From assembly GCF_000422985.1 (NCBI RefSeq), contig NZ_AUHC01000011.1:1-64000 (forward strand): a DNA stretch of 64,000 nt, in the 5' to 3' direction. The translations under genes and the position numbers were made by a program. Each line of letters begins with the position of its first letter. The stretch's first letter is position 1. Under the pieces are notes generated by a model. It was not told the DNA's origin. It did no database searches and was given only the letters and a program-made list of their open reading frames with translations. This document shows, in pieces, positions 1 to 8,159 of the stretch. The stretch comes from Erythrobacter cryptus DSM 12079. Its GTDB lineage: Bacteria > Pseudomonadota > Alphaproteobacteria > Sphingomonadales > Sphingomonadaceae.

Positions 1-259
1 CGTCGAAAGCCCGGGAAACCGCCGCCAGAAGCCGATCCCATACCCCCGCCTTGCGCCAGCGCACGAACCGGTTGTAACAGGTCGTGTAAGGCCCATAGCG
101 TTCGGGAATGTCCGCCCAGGGGCTGCCGGTGCGAAACCGCCACAATATCCCGTTGATCACCCGGCGATCATCCACCCGAGGCACGCCACGGCTCTTGTTC
201 GGCAGCAACGGCTCAATCACCGACCACTCGAAATCTGTCAGGTCAAAACGACGGCGCAT
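1..259 (-). CDS. IS5-family transposase, N-terminal part (cut by window edge)
   Basis: Reading the minus strand from an ATG at 259 gives an uninterrupted 86-residue stretch beginning MRRRFDLTDFEWSVIEPLLP and continuing through a conserved block with the words NGILWRFRTGSPWADIP and a following YGPYTTCYNRFVRW. This is the DUF4096-type N-terminal domain of IS5/IS427-group transposases, which binds the element ends. The catalytic DDE part would lie to the left of position 1, so intactness cannot be judged. No frameshift is seen in the visible part. Confidence 0.85.
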   Translation of the reverse strand, partial: MRRRFDLTDFEWSVIEPLLPNKSRGVPRVDDRRVINGILWRFRTGSPWADIPERYGPYTTCYNRFVRWRKAGVWDRLLAAVSRAFD

Positions 260-334
260 ATCCAAGGCTCCTTTCCCGAACCTTGAATCAATCACTTGCC
301 GTCCACGCAAGCCAGTTTATGAGTTTACGGCCTA
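1..334 (-). mobile_element. IS5-family insertion sequence, one end only
   Basis: The left edge of the window holds the 5' end of a transposase on the minus strand, followed by about 75 bp of non-coding DNA ending near 334, where the sequence ...GTTTATGAGTTTACGGCC reads like an IS terminal inverted repeat followed by TA, the usual IS5-subgroup target. The other end lies outside the window, so the exact border is an inference. The element stops immediately before the promoter of the glutathione S-transferase gene. Confidence 0.6.
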
Positions 335-376
335 ACGCAATTGGCAGGGCGACGCGCGCCCCAAGCGCCCCTAAAA
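332..376 (+). promoter_or_regulatory. Promoter module of the GST-SDR operon (shared catabolic operator)
   Basis: The core TTGGCA at 341-346, a -35-position hexamer GGCGAC at 348-353, a 17-bp spacer and a -10-like CTAAAA at 371-376 match the register seen at the other catabolic promoters of this window. The start codon follows 35 bp after the -10. The insertion sequence ends at about 334, so it abuts the operator without removing its core. Confidence 0.5.
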
Positions 377-410
377 CCGCCTGGCCCATCCCAGCAAAAG
401 AGCCCATGCC

Positions 411-1058
411 ATGATGATCCTCCATTCGAGCCTCGGCCCCAACCCCCGCCTCTTGCGCATGTTCCTGATCGAGAAGGGGCTTGAGGAAGGGCGCGATTTC
501 ACCCGCATCCATTATGACATCATCGCGGGCGAAAACCGCCGCAACGCGGCCTATCTAGCCAAGAACCCGCTCGGCACCATGCCGATGCTCGAGCTTGACG
601 ATGGCACCTGCCTCACCGAAAGCTGGCCGATCTGCGAATATGTCGAGGAAATCCACCCCGACCCCAACCTCTTTGGCGCAACGCCGGTGGAGCGGGCCGA
701 GGTGCGCAAATGGGCGCGACTGTTCGATCAGGAAGTGGTGGTGCCGATGACCATGGGCTTTCGCGCCACCACCGGCCGGCCAATGTTCGAGCCGCGCATG
801 GCGGTGGTCTCGCCCGAGGCCGGGGCCGAACTTTTCGCCATGGCCGATGCCAAGTGGCGGATGTTCGATGGTTTCCTGGGTGCGCGCGACAATATCGCGC
901 TTGGCCGTTTCACCTTTGCCGATCTCATCATCTTCGCCTTTGCCCATTTCGGTTTCACCGTGGGCTGGAAGCTGCCCGAAGGGACGGACAATCTTGCCCG
1001 CTTCGTCGCCACGCATAACCAGCGCCCCTGCGCGGCGGTGTGGCAGCAAGCCGAATGA
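411..1058 (+). CDS. Glutathione S-transferase
   Basis: The 215-residue product has the usual two-domain GST plan. An N-terminal thioredoxin-like domain contains NPLGTMPMLELDDG and the following ES-ICEYVEE segment that binds the gamma-glutamyl part of glutathione; an all-alpha C-terminal domain follows from about residue 90. A soluble cytoplasmic enzyme conjugating or rearranging glutathione adducts of an electrophilic intermediate is expected. The stop codon overlaps the ATG of the following SDR gene (ATGA), so the two are translated from one mRNA. It is the first gene downstream of the IS element and has its own shared-type promoter. The substrate is unknown. Confidence 0.85.
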   Translation: MMILHSSLGPNPRLLRMFLIEKGLEEGRDFTRIHYDIIAGENRRNAAYLAKNPLGTMPMLELDDGTCLTESWPICEYVEEIHPDPNLFGATPVERAEVRKWARLFDQEVVVPMTMGFRATTGRPMFEPRMAVVSPEAGAELFAMADAKWRMFDGFLGARDNIALGRFTFADLIIFAFAHFGFTVGWKLPEGTDNLARFVATHNQRPCAAVWQQAE

Positions 1059-1837
1059 GGGGCGATCTTGCTGGCAAGGTGGCGATCGTCACCGGCTGCG
1101 CGAGCGGCATCGGCGCGGCGACGGTGCGCCGCCTGCGGGGCGATGGTGCCGAGGTGCTCGGCACCGATGTCGATGCCGTGCGCGGCGCGGCGGCCTGCGC
1201 CGAGGCGGGCGCGCTGTTTGCCGTGCAGGATGTTGCCGCGCGGGGAGATTGGCCGCAGATCATTGCCCGGGCGCGCGAGGCCTTCGGGCGGCTCGACATT
1301 CTCGTCAACAATGCCGGGATCGTCTCGGGCGCGGCGATCGGCGAGGGCGAGGATGAGGCCATGTTCGCCGCCTGGGACCGGGTGCTCGCGGTCAACCTCA
1401 CCGGCACCATGGCCGGCTGCCGCGCCGCGATCGCGGCGATGCGCGCCAATCCCGGCGGGGCGAAGGGCGCGATCGTCAACATCGCCTCGACCAGCGCGAT
1501 CGCCGCGCTGCCGGGCGATCCCGGCTATTCGGCGAGCAAGGCCGGGGTGCTGGCGCTCACCCGCTCGGTTGCCACCTGGTGCGCGCGCCACGGCCTGGCG
1601 ATCCGCTGCAACGCGGTGATCCCGGGGGCAACCATGACCGGCATCCTCGCCGAGGCCGAGGCGCAGACCCCGGGGCTGATCGCCGCGGTGGCGCGCACCT
1701 CGCCGCTCGGGCGCCTTGCCGATCCGGCGGAAACCGCCGCCGCGATCGCCTTTCTCGCCAGCGACGAATGCCCTTTCATGACCGGAGCCGAGCTGCGCGT
1801 CGATGGCGCCGCGCTGGCGATCCACCCCGGCTTCTAG
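1055..1837 (+). CDS. Short-chain dehydrogenase/reductase (SDR)
   Basis: Classical SDR of 260 residues. The dinucleotide motif TGCASGIG lies at residues 13-20, NNAG at 85-88 and the catalytic Tyr158-x3-Lys162 in YSASK. It should oxidise or reduce an alcohol/ketone with NAD(P)H in the cytoplasm. The ATG at 1055 is preferred over an upstream GTG at 1040 because it forms an ATGA overlap with the GST stop and starts just before the Rossmann strand. At its 3' end it shares the four bases CTAG with the stop of the convergent MFS gene. Confidence 0.9.
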   Translation: MRGDLAGKVAIVTGCASGIGAATVRRLRGDGAEVLGTDVDAVRGAAACAEAGALFAVQDVAARGDWPQIIARAREAFGRLDILVNNAGIVSGAAIGEGEDEAMFAAWDRVLAVNLTGTMAGCRAAIAAMRANPGGAKGAIVNIASTSAIAALPGDPGYSASKAGVLALTRSVATWCARHGLAIRCNAVIPGATMTGILAEAEAQTPGLIAAVARTSPLGRLADPAETAAAIAFLASDECPFMTGAELRVDGAALAIHPGF

Positions 1838-3162
1838 CCGCCGCGCAGCCGCGCCAGATAGCCGCTCGGCCCCATCTGCGCCGCGGTCCAGGCGAAGATG
1901 GCGAGCGCCAAGAGGCCCGAGACGAGGCACACGCCGAACACCGCGAGCGCGAGGGCGCTCGGCCCGAGGCTGGGGCCGAGCGCATCGCTGAGCGCGCCGA
2001 TCACCGCCAGCCCCAGCGCCTGGCCGACGAGGTTGTTGAAGAACAGCGCGATCGCCACGGCAAAGCCGCGGCTCGCCGGATCGACCGCGGCCTGGATGCC
2101 CGAAAGGATCCCCGCCTGGCTGGCGACATAGATGGCATAGGCAAGGCCGAACCAGCCGAGGAAACCCGCAAGGCTGGCGGAAGCGAGGCTCACGCCCAGG
2201 GGCACGACGCAAGCAAGGCTCACCACCCCCGGCAGCCAGGCGCGCCAACGCTCGTCCCTGAGGCACAGCCAGTGGGTGAGATAGCCGCCGAGGATCGGCC
2301 CCGGGATCCCGCCAGCCAGGAAGGTGAGGCCGAGCGTGAGGCCGACCGCACCGGTCGAAATCTCGAATTGCCGCAGCATCACCGCCGCCATCCAGAAGGC
2401 GAGCGCATAGCCGATCATGATCTGCACCGCCCAGCCGAGCGCGAGGCCCATGAACACCCGGTTGCTGACAAGGCCGCGCACGGTTGCCCCCAGCGGCAAT
2501 TGCCGCACATCGCTGCCCGGCGGGGCAAAGCGCCCGCGCCGCGGCTCGCGCACGGTGAGATAAAGGAGCGCGCCGATGGCAAGCCCGGGCAGGCCCATGA
2601 GGATGAAGGCCCAGCGCCAGCCGAAAGCCTCGGCAAGCTGCCCGCCGAACACCAGCCCGGCGGCGGTCCCCACGGTCGAACCGAGGGTGAGGAACCCCAT
2701 CGCCTTGGCAAGCTCGGCGGGCGCGAAGAAATCGGCCACCAGGCTCTGCGAGGAGGGGCCGGAGCAGCCCTCGCCCACCCCCACCCCGGTGCGGGCGAGG
2801 AACAGCGTCCAGAACCCGCTCGCCAGCCCGCAGGCCGCGGTCATCAGGCTCCAGAAGCTGATTGCCGCGGCAACAATGCTCTTGCGCGTGGCGCGGTCGG
2901 CGAGGCGCGCAGCGGGAAAGCCAGCCAGCACATAGACGAGGCTGAAGGCCGCCCCGCCGAGCAGGCCAAGCTCGAGATCGGTAAGGGCAAAGGCGGCCTT
3001 GATGTCCTCGACCAGAATGCCGAAGACCAGCCGGTCAGCCACGCTGAAGGCGCTGGTGAGCGTGAGCAGGGCGAGCACATACCAGCGGTAAGCGCCCCCG
3101 CCTTCACCCCCCGCCGCGCCCGCGGCCCCGGCCTCAGTGGTGGGGGCGGGCGTAAAGCCCAT
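1834..3162 (-). CDS. Major facilitator superfamily transporter
   Basis: This 442-residue, very hydrophobic protein has about twelve membrane segments and the MFS loop 2-3 signature in FPAARLADRATRKS. The N-terminal half carries the R-TGVGVGEG segment typical of the drug/organic-anion branch of the superfamily. It most likely moves the catabolic substrate or a product across the inner membrane; direction cannot be told. The chosen start overlaps the end of the upstream SDR gene by 29 bp on the same strand, so the two are co-transcribed from the promoter at about 3950. It ends tail-to-tail with the GST-linked SDR gene (shared CTAG). Confidence 0.88.
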   Translation of the reverse strand: MGFTPAPTTEAGAAGAAGGEGGGAYRWYVLALLTLTSAFSVADRLVFGILVEDIKAAFALTDLELGLLGGAAFSLVYVLAGFPAARLADRATRKSIVAAAISFWSLMTAACGLASGFWTLFLARTGVGVGEGCSGPSSQSLVADFFAPAELAKAMGFLTLGSTVGTAAGLVFGGQLAEAFGWRWAFILMGLPGLAIGALLYLTVREPRRGRFAPPGSDVRQLPLGATVRGLVSNRVFMGLALGWAVQIMIGYALAFWMAAVMLRQFEISTGAVGLTLGLTFLAGGIPGPILGGYLTHWLCLRDERWRAWLPGVVSLACVVPLGVSLASASLAGFLGWFGLAYAIYVASQAGILSGIQAAVDPASRGFAVAIALFFNNLVGQALGLAVIGALSDALGPSLGPSALALAVFGVCLVSGLLALAIFAWTAAQMGPSGYLARLRGG

Positions 3163-3913
3163 TGTCCACCGGGATGGTCAGCCCATTCAGGAACCGCGCT
3201 TCGTCCGAGGCAAGGAACAGCACGCAGGCGGCCACGTCCTTGGGGTGGCCCAGCGCATCGGCGGGCAGCGGCCCGTCGGGGATCTCCATCGGCTTTTGCC
3301 CGGCGCGTCCCGAGACGCCCATCACCATCGGCGTTTCGATCCCCCCGGGGGCGAGCGCGTTGACGCGGATGCCATAGCCCTTGTCCTGGAAATCGATCGC
3401 CAGGCTGCGCGTCAGCCCGGCGATCCCGGCCTTGCACGCGGCATAGGCCGGGATGTTGCCATAGCCCATCAGCGCCGCGGTCGAGGCCATGTTGATGATC
3501 GATGCGCCGCCCCCGCCATTGGCAAGGTGGCGGTGCTTCATCAGCGGCACGGCATATTTGCAGCCGAGGAAGGTGCCGACGAGGTGGATATCGAGATGCA
3601 GGCGGAAGTGCGCGAGGCTGCAATCCTCAATGCTCTCGAAGATCACGTTGCCGGCATTGTTCACAAGGATGTCGAGCCCGCCGTGGCGTTCCGCGACTGC
3701 GCGCATCACCTCGATCCACTGCTCCTCGCTGGTGACATCGAGCGCCATGGCATCGCCGCCGATGCTGTCTGCCACCTGGTGCGCGAGTTCCACCTCGCGA
3801 TCGGTGACGATCACCTTGGCCCCCTCGCGCGCCAGGGCCTCGCAATCGGCCTTGCCAAGGCCCATTGCCCCGCCCGTCACCAGCGCGACCCGGCCTGCCA
3901 CTCTGCCTGCCAT
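3134..3913 (-). CDS. Short-chain dehydrogenase/reductase (SDR)
   Basis: Classical SDR of 259 residues with TGGAMGLG at 13-20, NNAG near 86-89 and Tyr157-x3-Lys161 in the segment AYAACKAG. The segment after the catalytic Lys, with the APGGIETPM loop, is typical of enzymes acting on cyclic or steroid-like alcohols, but the substrate cannot be assigned. It is the first gene of a two-gene minus-strand unit with the MFS transporter and is transcribed divergently from the Rieske oxygenase gene from a shared regulatory region. Confidence 0.9.
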   Translation of the reverse strand: MAGRVAGRVALVTGGAMGLGKADCEALAREGAKVIVTDREVELAHQVADSIGGDAMALDVTSEEQWIEVMRAVAERHGGLDILVNNAGNVIFESIEDCSLAHFRLHLDIHLVGTFLGCKYAVPLMKHRHLANGGGGASIINMASTAALMGYGNIPAYAACKAGIAGLTRSLAIDFQDKGYGIRVNALAPGGIETPMVMGVSGRAGQKPMEIPDGPLPADALGHPKDVAACVLFLASDEARFLNGLTIPVDNGLYARPHH

Positions 3914-3946
3914 GCCCTTCTCTCCCCGCCTGTTTTCTTTCCGCCG

Positions 3947-4020
3947 AGCCTATCGGCGCGCCGGGCGCATGCCACTGGCGAAAGCGCGAGGCCGCGCAAG
4001 GGGCCGGAGCGCGCTATTCT
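3947..4020. promoter_or_regulatory. Bidirectional promoter module, SDR/Rieske 1
   Basis: A core GGCGAAAG (3977-3984) lies between two outward promoters. Rightward: -35-position CCGCGC at 3992-3997, 17-bp spacer, -10 TATTCT at 4015-4020. Leftward: GTGGCA (3975-3970), 17-bp spacer, -10 TAGGCT (3952-3947). The outer edges of the two -10 elements are 74 bp apart, as in the four other divergent pairs of this set. The core is a degenerate version of TTGCCAAAA. Confidence 0.55.
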
Positions 4021-4042
4021 CCTTGCCCGAGGGAGAGCGCCG

Positions 4043-5359
4043 ATGATGGACGCCAAGGAAGTCGCGCACTGGAAGGCGATGATGGAATGGGAGGGCCAGC
4101 GCAGCGCCCCGCCCGAAGGCTTCCCGGCCCTGCCCGACATGCCCGCCGCGCGCTACACCAGCCCCGAATATTACGCGCTCGAACAGGCCCACGTGTTCCG
4201 CAAGAGCTGGCTGTTTGCCGGGCACATGGACGAAATCCCCGAGCCGGGCTGCTTCATGCGCTGGGACAATGCCGGCGAGCCGGTGGTGATCGTGCATGGG
4301 CTGGACGGGGTGGTGCGCGCCTTCTACAACATCTGCCGCCACCGCGGCGCGCCGGTGGTGACCGAAGAGCGCGGCAAGGCGCCGCGGCTGGTGTGCGCCT
4401 ATCACCACTGGACTTACAAGACCGACGGCACCCTTGTCGGCCTGCCCGAGCGGCGCGATTTCCCGCCCGATTTCGACCTTTCCTGCCGCAGCCTCATCCC
4501 GCTGCGCTGCGAGCGTTTCGGCAAGGTGATCTTCGTCAATTTCGACGATCAGGCGATGCCGCTCATCGACTGGCTCGGGCCGCTGGCGCGCGAGTGGGAG
4601 GAGTTCGCCTTCGACCGCATCCGCCTGGCCGCGCGCTACAGCTTCGATCTCAAGTGCAACTGGAAGGTGGCGATGGAGGCCAACATGGAGGTTTACCATG
4701 TGCCCTATATTCACCCCAGCACGGTCGCCGAATTCGTCGATCCGCGGCGCAACCACAACACCTTCTATCCCAATGGCCATGCGCGGATGCTCGCGCCCAC
4801 CCCTCAAGGCACCAGCCGCGAACATGCCCGCGGGATCGACAGTCCGCCGGGCTGGCACCAGATCGAGAGCGTGGGCGAGCTTGGGCGCAGCTGCACCCAG
4901 AGCTACACCCTGTTTCCCAACTGGGTGAGCCCGCTTTCCAACTTCTTCGTGCCCCCGCTGTTGTTCTGGCCCACCTCGCTCACGACCACCCGCTTTGAAG
5001 TGGTGACCATGGCGCTTGATTGGGACGCGGATAGCCCGCCGCCCGATCTGTGGACCGTGCCCGATCCCGATGCGCCCAACGGGCGGCGCCTGAGCCAGGT
5101 GCTGCTCGAGGACACCCAGTTCGGCGAGGCGATCCAGCAGGCGATGCAAGGCGCGGCCTTCCGCTCGGTGCCGCTGTCCTATCAGGAGGCGCGCATCTAT
5201 GCCTTCCACCAGGCGCTCGATGCGATGATCGGCATTGCCAATGTGCCGCGCGAGCTGAGGGTCGCGCCGGTGATCGGGCCGGAATGGATCTGGCCCAACG
5301 ATCCGCGCCCTGCCTTGCGCGATGCCGCCGCCGCCGCGGCGCGCGAGGCGGCCGAATGA
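4043..5359 (+). CDS. Rieske non-haem iron oxygenase, alpha subunit (Rieske 1)
   Basis: A 438-residue aromatic-ring-hydroxylating-type oxygenase. The Rieske [2Fe-2S] ligands are Cys98-x-His100 and Cys118-x2-His121 (CRH...CAYHH). The mononuclear iron site lies in NMEVYHVPYIH in the C-terminal domain. The reaction expected is O2-dependent hydroxylation of a ring substrate using electrons from a ferredoxin and reductase, none of which is encoded nearby. The start at 4043 follows GGGAGAGC; a start at 4046 is equally possible. No beta-subunit gene follows, so a homotrimer is likely. The TonB-receptor gene follows after 202 bp. Confidence 0.92.
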   Translation: MMDAKEVAHWKAMMEWEGQRSAPPEGFPALPDMPAARYTSPEYYALEQAHVFRKSWLFAGHMDEIPEPGCFMRWDNAGEPVVIVHGLDGVVRAFYNICRHRGAPVVTEERGKAPRLVCAYHHWTYKTDGTLVGLPERRDFPPDFDLSCRSLIPLRCERFGKVIFVNFDDQAMPLIDWLGPLAREWEEFAFDRIRLAARYSFDLKCNWKVAMEANMEVYHVPYIHPSTVAEFVDPRRNHNTFYPNGHARMLAPTPQGTSREHARGIDSPPGWHQIESVGELGRSCTQSYTLFPNWVSPLSNFFVPPLLFWPTSLTTTRFEVVTMALDWDADSPPPDLWTVPDPDAPNGRRLSQVLLEDTQFGEAIQQAMQGAAFRSVPLSYQEARIYAFHQALDAMIGIANVPRELRVAPVIGPEWIWPNDPRPALRDAAAAAAREAAE

Positions 5360-5561
5360 CGCTACGGAAATGATGCTTTTGAAGGGCGGTGTGACCAATT
5401 TGTCGCAGTTTGGCCTTGTGCCTATCGCTTTTGCTGATGGCGCACCGGCCGGGCCGCCATACACCTGCAACCCATACCGAAAGGCGCGTGGAGAGGCGTC
5501 TGAGGGGAAGGCAAGAGACGGGCGCGCGGGCGAGCCGCGGCCCGGTTGGGGAGAGAGAGCG

Positions 5562-8000
5562 ATGACCAGACTTCATGCCCGAATTGCGTCCGGCGGCCTG
5601 CGCCGCGTCCTCCTGTGCAGCGCCGCGCTGGGCGGGCTTGCCGCGATGCCCGGCACGGCCCTTGCGCAGGACTTGCAGGACGAGACGCCGGAGGCCGAGA
5701 CCGAGCGGGTGATCATCGTCCAGGCCCGCCGCCAGAACGAAACCCTGCAGGAGGTGCCGGTCACCGTCACCGCGATCGGCGGCGACACGCTGACGCGCTA
5801 CAACATCGACCAGATTGCCGATGTCACCAGCCGGGTGCCGACGCTCAACGTCCAGGTCGGCGGCTCGGGCTCGGGCGGCCAGCTCTCCCTGCGCGGGGTG
5901 GGCTCCTCGAACATCTCGGCGGCCTTCGATTCGGCGGTCGCCTTCGAATATGATGGCGTGATCGTCTCCTCGATGCGCCTGGTGCAGGCCGGGTTCTTCG
6001 ATGTCGAGCAGATCGACGTGCTGCGCGGCCCGCAATCGCTGTTCTTCGGCAAGTCGGCAACCGCCGGCGTGCTCTCGCTGCGTTCGGCCAATCCGACCTC
6101 GCGCTGGGAAGTGGGGATGCGCGGCTCCTATGAATTCGAGGAGAAGGGCTATCTGCTCTCGGGCTATATTTCCGGTCCGCTGTCCGACACGCTCGGCATT
6201 CGCCTCGCCGCGCAGTTCAACGACATCGACGAGTTCCAGAAGCTCCAGCCCGGCACCCCGGCGGTCAACCAGGAGCGCGGCCTTACCGACTTCATCGGGC
6301 GCCTGACGCTCGACTGGAACCCCTCGGATCGCTTCCGCGCCAATTTCAAGCTGCAATACACCAAGAACGAGAACGACGGAGCGATCGGCACCGCCGAGAT
6401 CAATTGCGGCGCCAATGGCGTGGCCGATGCGGTGTTCCTGCTCGGCGGAGCGGTGCGCATCCCGGCGGGCTATGATTGCCGCGCCTTCGACCAGCGCTAC
6501 TACCTCACCGATGCCGCGCCGCAGCTCGCCCCGGGGGTGCCCACGCCCTCGAAGGCGGCCGGGCGCAACGGCGTGCCTTTCGGCGAGACCGAAATCTGGT
6601 TCGGGCGGCTGCAATTCGATCTCGATCTAAGCGACACCCTGTCGCTCACCTCGGTCACCGGGCTGCTCAACATGGATGCGGTCGATTTCGACTGCTATGC
6701 CTATGGCGGGCGCTTCCCCGGCCCCAATGGCACCTTCATCCCCGGCGGGGCGGGCTGTTCCGACCCGATCAATTCGCTCGAGCAATATACCCAGGAGCTG
6801 CGCCTGCGTTCGGACTTCGACGGGCCGTTCAACTTCATGCTCGGCGCCTTCTACGAGGATCGCACCTTCATCTTCGACACCGCCCAGCAGGGGGTGAACA
6901 TCTCCTTCCTCGGGCCCGATCCGGTCACCGGCTTCACCTATGACTGGGACAAGATCCACACAACCAAGACCGAGGCGCTCTCGTTCTTCGGCAGCGTGAT
7001 GTTCGACATCACCGACAAGCTCGAGCTTTCGGGCGGGGTGCGCTGGACCGACGAGAAGAAGGTGCAAACGATCAGCGTGCCCTATCTGCACACCTTCCTG
7101 CAGGGGCCAGCCTTCGTGCGGCCGGGCTTCTTCTCAGGCCCGATCAACTTCCAGGACGACAATATCTCGCCCGAAGTCACGCTGCGCTACCAGGCCAACC
7201 CCGATCTCAACATCTTCGCCTCGTTCAAGACCGGGTTCAAGTCGGGCGGGATCGACAATTCGGCGCTGCCCTCGAACAGCCTCAGCCAGGCCGCGCTCTC
7301 GGGCGATTTCTCCTCGCTGATCTACCAGTCGGAAAAGGCCAAGGGCGGCGAGATCGGCTTCAAGTCACAATGGGCGGGCCGCGACTTCACCCTCAATGCC
7401 ACCGCGTTCTACTATGTGTTCGAGGATCTGCAGGTGCAGAACTTCAACGCGGTGACCATCCAGTTCGTCACCAGCAATGCCGGCGAGCTGACCACCAAGG
7501 GGGTGGATCTTGAAACCCGCTGGCGCACCCCGGTGAGCGGGCTGACGCTCTCGGCCAACCTGTCCTACCTCGATTCGGAATATACCGACACCTTCCTCCA
7601 GCCGGGCGGACAGGGCGGGCTTGTCGACCTCAAGGGGCGGCGCGGCAGTCAGGCACCCGAATGGGCCGGCAACCTCGCCTTCGACTGGGCCGTTCCGCTG
7701 AGCGACAATCTCGAGCTGTTCCTCTCGGGCAACGCCGCCTACAATGATGGCTACATCACCGACGAGACCTCGCTCAACGACTATGTCCAGCCGAGCTTCT
7801 GGCTGCTCGATGCCAATGTCTCGATCGGCCATCCCGATGGCCGCTGGAAGCTCTCGCTGGTGGGCCAGAACCTCACCGACAAGATCTTCGTGATCACCAC
7901 CGGCGGGCGGCCCTTCCTCCAGCCGGGGGTTGGCGATGACTTCGTGATGACCCAGAACCGCGGCCGCCAGGTCTTTGCCGAGGTGAGCTTCAAGTTCTGA
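5562..8000 (+). CDS. TonB-dependent outer-membrane receptor
   Basis: An 812-residue receptor with a Sec signal peptide (cleavage predicted after Ala35, in TALA-QD), a plug domain including the TETLQEVPVTV-like start and LRGVGSSN, and a beta-barrel finishing with a terminal Phe (FAEVSFKF), the outer-membrane insertion signal. A TonB-box-like stretch RVIIVQARR sits at residues 49-57. Such receptors import ligands too large or hydrophobic for porins; in sphingomonads they are often linked to catabolic genes, as here. The start is chosen by the GGGGAGAGAGAGCG ribosome site. The 200 bp upstream hold no clear copy of the shared promoter module, so read-through from Rieske 1 is possible. Confidence 0.93.
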   Translation: MTRLHARIASGGLRRVLLCSAALGGLAAMPGTALAQDLQDETPEAETERVIIVQARRQNETLQEVPVTVTAIGGDTLTRYNIDQIADVTSRVPTLNVQVGGSGSGGQLSLRGVGSSNISAAFDSAVAFEYDGVIVSSMRLVQAGFFDVEQIDVLRGPQSLFFGKSATAGVLSLRSANPTSRWEVGMRGSYEFEEKGYLLSGYISGPLSDTLGIRLAAQFNDIDEFQKLQPGTPAVNQERGLTDFIGRLTLDWNPSDRFRANFKLQYTKNENDGAIGTAEINCGANGVADAVFLLGGAVRIPAGYDCRAFDQRYYLTDAAPQLAPGVPTPSKAAGRNGVPFGETEIWFGRLQFDLDLSDTLSLTSVTGLLNMDAVDFDCYAYGGRFPGPNGTFIPGGAGCSDPINSLEQYTQELRLRSDFDGPFNFMLGAFYEDRTFIFDTAQQGVNISFLGPDPVTGFTYDWDKIHTTKTEALSFFGSVMFDITDKLELSGGVRWTDEKKVQTISVPYLHTFLQGPAFVRPGFFSGPINFQDDNISPEVTLRYQANPDLNIFASFKTGFKSGGIDNSALPSNSLSQAALSGDFSSLIYQSEKAKGGEIGFKSQWAGRDFTLNATAFYYVFEDLQVQNFNAVTIQFVTSNAGELTTKGVDLETRWRTPVSGLTLSANLSYLDSEYTDTFLQPGGQGGLVDLKGRRGSQAPEWAGNLAFDWAVPLSDNLELFLSGNAAYNDGYITDETSLNDYVQPSFWLLDANVSIGHPDGRWKLSLVGQNLTDKIFVITTGGRPFLQPGVGDDFVMTQNRGRQVFAEVSFKF

Positions 8001-8073
8001 CGCGCTTCGTCCGAGGGGGGACAAGCCGGGGGCGGGCCAGCAATGGCCTGCCCCCTTGGTTTATGCACCGCGC

Positions 8074-8124
8074 CGCGCTTTGCCAAAAATGCGCATTGCC
8101 CCGCGCCGGGCGAGGGCCGATGCT
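8074..8124 (+). promoter_or_regulatory. Promoter module of Rieske 2
   Basis: This is one of the best copies of the shared operator: core TTGCCAAAA at 8080-8088, a second TTGCC at 8096-8100 that forms the -35 hexamer TTGCCC, a 17-bp spacer and a -10-like GATGCT at 8119-8124. The start codon of the Rieske gene is 36 bp beyond. The two TTGCC words are 16 bp apart on the same strand, as in sites for regulators that bind direct repeats. There is no gene on the leftward side. Confidence 0.6.
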
Positions 8125-8159
8125 CCGGCCTTAAGGACGAGCGGCGGGAGAGGATTGTC

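Noticed and set aside
5360..5561. A shared promoter module in front of the TonB-receptor gene
   Set aside because: CAGTTTGGCCTTGTGCC (5407-5423) and CTATCGCTTTTGC look similar, but neither places a -10 element in register.
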